From NCBI GenBank assembly GCA_902459845.2, contig CABPSV020000121.1, positions 1-17,022 on the forward strand: a stretch of 17,022 nt of DNA. The letters run 5' to 3'. Positions 10,727-17,022 of this stretch are shown piece after piece. The stretch comes from Hepatocystis sp. ex Piliocolobus tephrosceles. Lineage: Eukaryota > Apicomplexa > Aconoidasida > Haemosporida > Plasmodiidae. The notes below the pieces were generated by a model that saw only the letters and a list, made by a program, of their open reading frames with translations, did no database searches and was not told where the DNA came from. The stretch's first letter is position 1. Each line of letters begins with the position of its first letter. The translations under genes and the position numbers were made by a program.

Positions 10727-11242
10727 TTAAGCAAAATTACTTGACGTATCTTCCCATATAAATATTTTTGGATCTCTTTTACAAAAGGCTCTAACAGCTA
10801 GTGCCAAATTGTCGTTACTATCCATCATCCTTCCTTTACAACCTAGTTTAATATTTTTAGGTATATATTCTTCTTTTTTATATATAATCTTTTTTACGTC
10901 ATTAACAGTTAAATCGTCATTTAAGTATAATTTCATACCATTTTTCCATTTTCTATTGGATAATAAATTTTTCAAATAACTTAAAGAGTTTGTTAATAGT
11001 GATGATTTATCTATGTCATTTATTGTGATATTTTCATTTTTTGGATATAGTTTTTCATCACTTATATAAAAAAAATAACCTAATTTTGTATCAGCTCTAT
11101 ATCTAGTAGACCATATAATTGATGGAAATAGTATTAGCATTACATATTTAATGTGACTTTGTGAATAATAAAATGAATGATACAGTTTTTTGGTGCGATA
11201 ATTTATATCACGAAAAATGCTATTCCATATGTATCTGTTCAT
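10727..11242 (-). CDS. Conserved small protein, possible C-terminal ubiquitin-like fold (171 aa)
   Basis: I do not recognise this protein by name. It is a single-exon minus-strand frame of 171 aa with little homopolymer and balanced composition, unlike the spurious frames around it. A short hydrophobic stretch lies at residues 33-44 (YVMLILFPSIIW) after a basic, aromatic N-terminus, so a membrane anchor or organelle-targeting segment is possible. Residues about 102-164 follow the order of ubiquitin: strand (MKLYL), LTVNDVKKIIYKKEEYIP matching the main helix and following turn, IKLGCKGRMM matching strands 3-4 with the G-K/R turn, and PKIFIWED as a final strand. This fold assignment is an inference from pattern alone. 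There is no C-terminal Gly-Gly, so it would be a ubiquitin-like domain rather than a conjugated modifier. The gene is tail-to-tail with NCR1 and head-to-head with the 541-aa gene. Confidence 0.8.
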   Translation of the reverse strand: MNRYIWNSIFRDINYRTKKLYHSFYYSQSHIKYVMLILFPSIIWSTRYRADTKLGYFFYISDEKLYPKNENITINDIDKSSLLTNSLSYLKNLLSNRKWKNGMKLYLNDDLTVNDVKKIIYKKEEYIPKNIKLGCKGRMMDSNDNLALAVRAFCKRDPKIFIWEDTSSNFA

Positions 11243-11269
11243 TGGGGTAGAAATTAAATGAATATATAT

Positions 11270-11280
11270 GGGGAGGGGGA

Positions 11281-11282
<2 letters not shown>
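11270..11282 (+). other. G-rich patch at the 5' end of the 171-aa gene
   Basis: GGGGAGGGGGAGG lies 28-40 nt upstream of the minus-strand ATG, with another GGGG at 11244-11247. Such G runs are rare in this AT-rich DNA. The gene strand reads as a C-rich leader. Confidence 0.7.

Positions 11283-11283
<1 letters not shown>

Positions 11284-11319
<36 letters not shown>
11284..11319. repeat. 36-nt A homopolymer upstream of the 171-aa gene
   Basis: A pure A36 run (T36 on the gene strand) ends 42 nt upstream of the minus-strand ATG at 11242, directly beside a G-rich patch. This position is typical of a nucleosome-excluding poly(dA:dT) tract at a promoter, which is an inference. Confidence 0.85.
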
Positions 11320-11320
<1 letters not shown>

Positions 11321-11993
11321 GAGTTTATGTAAAAATATTACCCTTTTTTCTTTTTTTTTCTTACATTCGTGTTTAAATCTGTTCTTACGTGAGCATTAGC
11401 ATTAACATGAGTATTAACATTAGTATTTGTTTCTTTCTTTATTTTTGTAAGTTAAAAATAAGTAACATATAATTATGTTGAAAAGTGTTTTTTTTTTTTT
11501 TTTTTTTCTTTTTATGGTGTATTAAAAAAAAAAAAATGCTTATATTAGTTACTGAGCGCTTATATGTATATATATGTGTCAGTATATATTCTTAAAATAC
11601 TGTCATTTTTAACATTATTTTTTACGATTCGAAAAAAAAAAAAAAAGTAAAAAAAAAAAAAAAAATAATAAAATAAAATAAATAAATAAATATGATAATG
11701 TAAAAAAATATAATTTTGATAATAAGATACATAATATACACATACATTCACATTACGAAGATGTCAACCCCATTGTGTTGATTTTTTTATGCTTCTTTTA
11801 TTGTTGCAATATTAAAGTTTTTTTAAAAATTATAAAAAAAAAAAAGAAAAAAAAAAAAAAAAGTACTTACATGTTATACTATTTAACATGCATATATATA
11901 TATATATATATGTAGGTATATTTATGAGCGAACATGTAAAATAAAAAATCGTTATGTTATATTTTATTCCTGATCAGTGTGAATAAAACTACT

Positions 11994-12115
11994 TATTAAT
12001 TTTAATTAACCTATTAATTTTAATTAACCTATTAATTTTAATTAACCTATTAATTTTAATTAACTATTAATTTTAATTAACCTATTAATTTTAATTAACC
12101 TATTAATTTTAATTA
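11994..12115. repeat. 18-bp tandem repeat, about 6.8 copies
   Basis: The unit TATTAATTTTAATTAACC repeats head to tail. One unit has lost a C (17 bp). Each unit contains TTAATTAA, a perfect 8-bp palindrome, so the array presents it at regular spacing. Confidence 0.93.
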
Positions 12116-12651
12116 ATGTTTGTTAATAAAAAAAAATGAAAAAAACATATTGTATGGACTATGTTTTAACAGAGTAACAAAGTGGATGATTCAATATAAA
12201 CGCACATTAAGAGGAAGTAATAAAAATAAATGAACGTTTTTTTTTTTTTTTTTTATTATTTTTTTTTTTTTTGTTTGACTTACTTTTACAGAGAAAACTC
12301 AAACATTACAAAAGTGTGATATAATGGAGAATCTTTGTTTAGTATTGTTTCATCTTGGCTATTTATAAAAAAAAAATATGAAAATTGACTATATATATAT
12401 GTGTATATAGTTTTACTAGCAATTTATCTCAAATCACATGGATTAGTCGTTGCTTCTATATGAATAAGACTCCATTATATAAAAAATGTAATCTACAACA
12501 TTAGTAATTTTTTTTGGTTTTTATTGTAAACTCAGACTCTTGTCCATTTATCTAAGATTACAACAACAAAAAAAAAAAAAAAAAAAAAAAAAAAATGTTA
12601 TGTCAGAACAGTATAATATAATAAGGTGTATATTAAACAAGTAGTCAAATT

Positions 12652-12659
<8 letters not shown>

Positions 12660-12697
<38 letters not shown>

Positions 12698-12738
12698 CTT
12701 TTTTTTTTCTTTTTTTTTTCTTTTTTTTTTCTTTTTTT
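12660..12738. repeat. Poly(T) tract with C every 11 nt
   Basis: A T38 run (12660-12697) is followed by T10 blocks separated by single C at 12698, 12709, 12720 and 12731. This is an 11-bp tandem repeat that grew out of, or decayed from, a homopolymer. Confidence 0.9.
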
Positions 12739-13043
12739 GTTCAATTCAATTTTTTACTTTTAACATACAAACAGAAAACTTATGTCATAGTAATATGTAT
12801 ATATACGTACATACTATAAGCATTTAAGTATGTATAAAAGGAAAGCTAAAAAAAAAAAAAAAAAAAATGGTGTATAATAAAATACATTTTTTTACTTTTC
12901 TTTTATTTTTATTTTTTTGTTTTTTTGTCAATATTGTATCCTCTATAACAAACATAACTAAAGGGACTTTCTCTTTTTTGATATGTACGTAAGCTCGTAA
13001 TTAGGTAAAAGTTTTAGCTCGTTTAGCATTATAGCAAAATATA

Positions 13044-13077
<34 letters not shown>

Positions 13078-13133
13078 TTTTTCCCTCTAAATTGTATGCA
13101 ATATAATGTCCACCTTGTATTAAGACACTAATA

Positions 13134-14759
13134 ATGAAAGGGTGTACACGTATACCCACGATTATACCTGAAGTTAAACTATTTTATGATAGGTTGCATT
13201 GTAAAATAAAATGGGAACAATTAGTTAGTAACATAAAATCTCATGAAACATTTTGTTTCTTTAGTACTAGTAAACTAAATAATATAAATAATATTAATGT
13301 TCTAATTGATAATAAAATGAGAATAAAAAAAAGTAGTATACGTATATTGAAAAACAGTCAAGATAATATTAGAAACAACAACAATAATTGTAACAAGAAC
13401 CCCAAAATGTCAATATTCTATGACGAAGTAAATGATAAAAAAAACATAGAAAACAATATAAATATACTTAATATAATAAAAAATAGTACAATTGAAAAAT
13501 TAACTGTTTCGGATTGTACCTTTTTATTAAACTGTTTGATAAAAAATAAAAAAAATAAAGGATTCACAAATGAGTTAAAAAATTTGAATAAAATAAAAAT
13601 AAATTCATCACTATATAAAGAAGCTATTTCTAAAATTTTAAAAAATATATTAACATTTAATTATAAAGATATAATTTATTTTTTTAACAAAATTGCAGAA
13701 TTAAGTGACTTAACAAGTTTAAAAATAATATTTTTACAGCTATATAATCAACATTTATATAATATATCACTATATCATTTAACAGATATTGTTTATACAC
13801 TAGCTATATTAAATTATTGTTCTATTAAAGATAATGAAGTTACTGTTATAAAATTTGTTAAGTATATTATATTAAATATTATGAAAGAAAATAAAAATGT
13901 TAACAGTTTAAAAAAAAAAATAATAAACAAAATAAATATACAAATTATGAATGATAAAAATAGTAATGCTGTTTATATTAAAAGTGTTTACAATAAAAGT
14001 AGTACAAAAAAAATAAATAAAAATAAAATACAATCACACGACAGTTACTATAGTATGGGAAGTTCCAATAATCTTATATGTAGTAATAAAAATTTTCCTA
14101 GTAAAAATATAAATAAGGTAAATATAAAATATAGATCGTTGGATGAGCCTTTTATACAAAAAAACAGACATAATAATAAATGTTTACTAAAATATTCACA
14201 TGAGGATGTATATATGGATACTCAAATAAAAAAACATAATATGACTCAAGATGAAACGGCTCTCAATTTTGATTTAAACTCCTTATCAAACGTTATGTTA
14301 TATAAATTAATTTATGGTTTCGTTAAAATAAATATTAAAAAAGATCTAATTAAAGATTTATTTTTTTTATTAATTCCATATATAAGATATCGAATTCAAA
14401 ATCATAAGTATGTATATTCGAAAAATAGACATGATATAATTGTAAAAATTATTTGGTCTTTTGCTTTTTTAAATGTAAGAGATATACATTTATTTATTGA
14501 TTTTTCCATATGTATACAACTAATTATTTTAAATTTAAAACTAGAATATCTTAAAATTCTAAAAAATATTTATGAAAAATTAGCTATTTTCGATGAATTA
14601 TTACTTGACAAGTTATCAAACAGAATTGAAGAAATTGAGAGAGAAAATCCTCAACAGTTTTCACATGCAAGGAAAAAGCAGTTTAAAAAAAAAAAAAAAA
14701 AAAGAATTGAAATAACAGATGACATTAAGTTGGACAGGAGGAAAAAAGTGGAAACTTGA
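13134..14759 (+). CDS. Conserved Plasmodium protein with helical repeats, possibly an organellar RNA-binding (HPR/OPR-like) protein (541 aa)
   Basis: The gene is not recognised by name. It is a single exon of 541 aa; the ATG at 13134 is the first in frame after a TAA at 13104. Residues about 177-209, 214-250, 384-420 and 433-470 each form an amphipathic helix-pair pattern of about 37 residues, for example LTDIVYTLAILNYCS and HDIIVKIIWSFAFLNVRD. These resemble the heptatrico-/octotricopeptide-type repeats of apicomplexan mitochondrial and apicoplast RNA-associated proteins. This is inference; no RAP domain is evident at the C-terminus. Asn/Lys-rich inserts (about 48-115 and 251-375) separate the repeats. 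The N-terminus has basic and hydrophobic residues and no acidic residue before Glu13, compatible with organelle import but not diagnostic. The C-terminus is a basic tail built on a 20-nt A run, so the last 18 or so residues depend on the exact run length. It converges with centrin-1 downstream. Confidence 0.85.
   Translation: MKGCTRIPTIIPEVKLFYDRLHCKIKWEQLVSNIKSHETFCFFSTSKLNNINNINVLIDNKMRIKKSSIRILKNSQDNIRNNNNNCNKNPKMSIFYDEVNDKKNIENNINILNIIKNSTIEKLTVSDCTFLLNCLIKNKKNKGFTNELKNLNKIKINSSLYKEAISKILKNILTFNYKDIIYFFNKIAELSDLTSLKIIFLQLYNQHLYNISLYHLTDIVYTLAILNYCSIKDNEVTVIKFVKYIILNIMKENKNVNSLKKKIINKINIQIMNDKNSNAVYIKSVYNKSSTKKINKNKIQSHDSYYSMGSSNNLICSNKNFPSKNINKVNIKYRSLDEPFIQKNRHNNKCLLKYSHEDVYMDTQIKKHNMTQDETALNFDLNSLSNVMLYKLIYGFVKINIKKDLIKDLFFLLIPYIRYRIQNHKYVYSKNRHDIIVKIIWSFAFLNVRDIHLFIDFSICIQLIILNLKLEYLKILKNIYEKLAIFDELLLDKLSNRIEEIERENPQQFSHARKKQFKKKKKKRIEITDDIKLDRRKKVET
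14684..14703 (+). repeat. 20-nt A tract inside the 541-aa coding sequence
   Basis: A pure A20 run encodes Lys residues at about 518-523, followed by RIEITDDIKLDRRKKVET and the stop. A one-base error in the run would replace the entire C-terminal tail, so that tail is less certain than the rest of the protein. Confidence 0.9.
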
Positions 14760-14772
14760 CAGGTACACACTG

Positions 14773-14810
<38 letters not shown>

Positions 14811-15016
14811 CGTATATATTTATTTTGTTTTATTTTTTTTTAAAGTCATATAACGCGTACCCATATATATGTATATATATAGGTATACTTACGTATCTGA
14901 CATGTTCGTGATTGCATATTTGTGCATTTTTTTTTAATTATTTGTATATACACGCGTACGTATATGTGCGTACATGACATGAATATTGAAGGTGACAACA
15001 AATGTAGGTATGGTAA

Positions 15017-15067
<51 letters not shown>

Positions 15068-15153
15068 TAAGATAAGATAATAACGCTAAAAAAAAAAGAA
15101 AAAACTTATTTTAAGTTTAAATAAAATTTTTAGTTCAAAATAAATTTTTAAAT
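14760..15153. other. Spacer between the convergent 541-aa and centrin-1 genes
   Basis: This 394-bp 3'-3' spacer has (TA)n at about 14779-14806, an uninterrupted A48 run at 15018-15065, and GATAA repeated three times immediately after it. It contains no gene. It must hold both 3' UTRs. Confidence 0.85.
15018..15065. repeat. 48-nt A homopolymer in the 3'-3' spacer
   Basis: A pure A48 run is followed by GATAAGATAAGATAA. It lies 88 nt beyond the centrin stop and about 260 nt beyond the stop of the 541-aa gene. Confidence 0.9.
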
Positions 15154-15812
15154 TTAAAATAAATTAGTTTTTTTCATAATTCTCATAAATTCTTCTTCGT
15201 TTATTTCACCATCTCCATCTCGATCAGCTTCGTCAATCATCTGTTTAAAGAAATTGGAAAAACACAAACAAAAACAAAAACAAAAACAAGTGAGAAGGGG
15301 TGTGAAAAAAATGATATAACAAAAGTATGATACTGCAATAATATGCATTTATGAGCATAACATTTGTAAAGACAACATTTTTAAATGAGTTTTAATTATG
15401 TTTACATCATGAAAAAGAAGAAAAAAAAAATATAACTCCATTTATTTTTTTACTTATATATTCATGTATAAATATGAATGTGCTATTTTATTTTAACCTC
15501 TTGAATTTCCTCATCCGTTATATTCTCCCCAAGTTCCTTTGCAACTCGCTTTAAATTCTAAAAAAAGCAAACCGTGATAAAACATGTGCATTTGCATATA
15601 TATGCTTAACTATTTGGATGCATTAGTTAAAATGTTTATATAGATCTTTTTTTTTTTTTTTTTTTTTTTTTTTCTTGTTTTTAATGGTAAATACTTTAAA
15701 AGAAATTTTTCCTGTTTCATCATCATCAAACAATCGAAAGGCTTTAAGGATTTCTTCTTTCGGATCTCGTTCACTCTGTTATGGCAATAAAAGTATTCAC
15801 AGATGTAAAAGC

Positions 15813-15857
<45 letters not shown>

Positions 15858-16317
15858 ATATAAGGTGCTGTTATAAGTAAATAGCATTGATGATTGAAAA
15901 AATAAAAAAAATAAAAAATAATTACTCCTATACATATGTACAATTTACATACATATATGTACATATATGTAAACTAACCATTTTTATTGTCATGATATCT
16001 AAGAAGTCGTTAAAGTCGATAGTACCAGTACCTTCCTTATCTACATCTGATATTATTTTTCTTATCTTTCAGAATAGAAAAAAAAAAAAAAAAAAGTAAA
16101 AAAATAAAATAAAATGACAAAATGAAATAAAAATGTGACAAACAAAATATACTTGTTTTACAACATGTTATTTTGTCTTATTTTTATCAGTTTATATGTT
16201 TCATTATTATTATTTTTTTTTTTTTACATCTTCTTTTTTTGGTTCGAAGCCTAATGCCCTCATTGCTACTTTTAATTCTTTTGCATCAATTCTTCCTGTG
16301 CGTTGCAATAATAATAC

Positions 16318-16350
<33 letters not shown>

Positions 16351-16694
16351 TAAAGCTACAGTTTCGATGTGCATGCTTAACTAACTTATTATCGTTTAAA
16401 GAGACATAAAATGTTGTTCTAAATGAACCAATAAAAAAAAAAAAAAAAAAAAAAAGAAGACACTATAAGTATGTACTAAGTGTATATACACACATAATAT
16501 ACATATGGGACAATGTTAACACTGGTGTTAAGTAATTTTTTATTTATTTATTTTTTTTTTTTCTAATAACCAGTTCCATTAGTATCAAATAAGTCAAAGG
16601 CTTCTTTTATTTCTAGTTTTTGTTCTTCGTTTAGCTCATTTCTTTTATTACGAGCATTGGTACTTCTTATCATATTTTGGTTTTTTCTATTCAT
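15154..16694 (-). CDS. CEN1: Centrin-1 (EF-hand calcium-binding protein); exons 16694-16571, 16295-16228, 16065-15979, 15775-15695, 15557-15498, 15240-15154
   Basis: Centrins are small Ca2+-binding proteins of microtubule-organising centres; in malaria parasites they mark the centriolar plaque during nuclear division (established knowledge). Six minus-strand exons of 124, 68, 87, 81, 60 and 87 nt join to 168 aa, the length I recall for P. falciparum centrin-1. All five introns are GT-AG, and the sequence runs continuously as centrin: [19 protein letters not shown]... to ...[14 protein letters not shown]-hand loops are at 37-48 ([12 protein letters not shown], canonical), 73-84 (Glu at position 3, Asp at position 12), 110-121 (Asn at position 12, Lys at 11: probably weak or non-binding) and 146-157 ([12 protein letters not shown], canonical). 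The basic N-terminus ([10 protein letters not shown]) is typical. The gene is split more than its size suggests, with introns of 275, 162, 203, 137 and 257 nt. It converges with the 541-aa gene. Confidence 0.97.
15264..15290 (-). repeat. CAAAAA hexanucleotide repeat in centrin-1 intron 5
   Basis: About four copies of CAAAAA on the plus strand (TTTTTG on the gene strand) lie 24 nt upstream of the 3' splice site of the last intron. They act as an extended T-rich tract and give a spurious Cys-Phe reading frame. Confidence 0.8.
15817..15853 (-). repeat. (TA)n microsatellite in centrin-1 intron 3
   Basis: About 18 TA dinucleotides lie inside the 203-nt intron between the exons ending at 15979 and starting at 15775. 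On the plus strand they give a spurious Ile-Tyr frame. Confidence 0.9.
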
Positions 16695-17022
16695 TTTAAT
16701 TTTGTGTTAATTTCAATTATACAAAAAACAAAAAAAAAAAAAATGCTTCAGAACATAATATATTTACTATTTTTGTTTATTTTTATATGAGCTACTTAAA
16801 AAAAAAAAAAAAAAAGTTAAATAAACTAAATGTGGTACTATATATGTATTTTTTTTTTTTTTTTTAATATAATTTTTAATTGTTTCGTTGATGTAATTCT
16901 TTATTTATCTGTTCGTTCTTTTGTTTTTTTGTTCGTTCTTTTGTTTTTTTGTTCGTTCTTTTGTTTTTTTGTTCGTTCTTTTGTTTTTTTGTTCGTTCTT
17001 TTGTTTTTTTGTTCGTTCTTTT
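16695..17022. other. Upstream region of centrin-1
   Basis: This is the 5' flank of centrin-1 up to the window edge. It has A and T runs (about 16732-16743, 16800-16815, 16849-16865), no coding sequence, and a 20-bp tandem repeat from 16911 onwards. The promoter should begin here. Confidence 0.75.
16911..17022. repeat. 20-bp tandem repeat, at least 5.6 copies, running off the window
   Basis: The unit GTTCGTTCTTTTGTTTTTTT repeats with no mismatch over 112 nt and is cut by the window end. It lies 217 nt upstream of the centrin-1 ATG. The perfect identity implies recent expansion. Confidence 0.95.

Larger units (their letters stand above)
11243..13133. other. Divergent promoter-type spacer between the 171-aa and 541-aa genes
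   Basis: The two flanking genes point away from each other, so both promoters should lie in these 1.9 kb. It holds a G-rich patch (11270-11282), A36 at 11284-11319, an 18-bp tandem repeat at 11994-12115, A28 at 12568-12595, a T tract with regularly spaced C at 12660-12738, (AT)n then T23 at 13038-13082, and an 11-bp inverted repeat pair (12319-12329 with 12470-12480). No coding exon could be supported. Confidence 0.8.

Noticed and set aside
10633..10761. 42-codon plus-strand frame with a signal-peptide-like start
   Set aside because: It overlaps the 3' end of the 171-aa gene on the other strand and has no other support; kept only as part of the C-rich patch observation.
15154..15348. 64-codon frame ending in a centrin C-terminus, as a separate small gene
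   Set aside because: Only the last 28 codons are centrin; the upstream part is intron 5, and a clean acceptor at 15241 joins it to the preceding exons.
15675..15863. Plus-strand frames across centrin exons and introns (also near 15887-16099 and 16173-16409)
   Set aside because: They are antisense to confirmed centrin exons and extend into (TA)n or poly(A) sequence.
1..17022. CRISPR arrays, mobile elements, tRNA or rRNA genes
   Set aside because: The tandem repeats have no spacers; no transposase, reverse transcriptase or terminal repeats were found; no cloverleaf or rRNA sequence was recognised by eye. A tRNAscan-SE and Infernal run would settle the RNA question.

Overview
This window is nuclear DNA from a malaria parasite (genus Plasmodium). 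Three things point to this: extreme AT-richness with long homopolymer A/T tracts and (TA)n microsatellites, Asn/Lys-rich low-complexity inserts inside coding sequence, and two recognisable parasite genes at opposite ends. These are the Niemann-Pick C1-related transporter NCR1 (plus strand) and centrin-1 (minus strand). From memory, both lie a few loci apart on chromosome 1 of P. falciparum in this same facing orientation. The species cannot be settled by eye. The centrin resembles but is not identical to the P. falciparum protein as I remember it, and NCR1 is longer (1568 aa here, about 1470 aa in P. falciparum), so a non-falciparum Plasmodium is likely.

Layout: 1-4306 is a long AT-rich non-coding region upstream of NCR1, with tandem repeats and poly(dA:dT) tracts. 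4307-9680 is NCR1 in four exons, with donor/acceptor pairs at 8739/9004, 9078/9258 and 9389/9608. Joining the exons restores the second RND/Patched signature and ends the protein just after the last membrane helix. 9681-10726 is a 3'-3' spacer. 10727-11242 (minus) is a small single-exon gene whose C-terminal half looks like a ubiquitin fold. 11243-13133 is a divergent, promoter-type spacer rich in minisatellites and homopolymers. 13134-14759 (plus) is a 541-aa protein with helical repeats resembling those of organellar RNA-binding proteins. 14760-15153 is a 3'-3' spacer holding a 48-nt A run. 15154-16694 (minus) is centrin-1 in six exons, reconstructed here to exactly 168 aa. 16695-17022 is its upstream region, ending in a 20-bp tandem repeat that runs off the window.

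The four genes alternate in strand (+,-,+,-). They do not form an operon or an evident shared pathway: NCR1 acts in plasma-membrane sterol homeostasis, centrin in microtubule-organising centres and nuclear division, and the two middle proteins have no established role that I can recognise. I found no tRNA, rRNA, CRISPR array or mobile element. The most interesting points are the two independent 15-nt coding minisatellites in NCR1, long A tracts inside coding sequence, a 48-T polypyrimidine tract abutting a 3' splice site, the ubiquitin-like small protein, and the many short tandem repeats of unrelated unit length (11-22 bp) in the non-coding DNA. Nothing seen amounts to a clearly new biological system.
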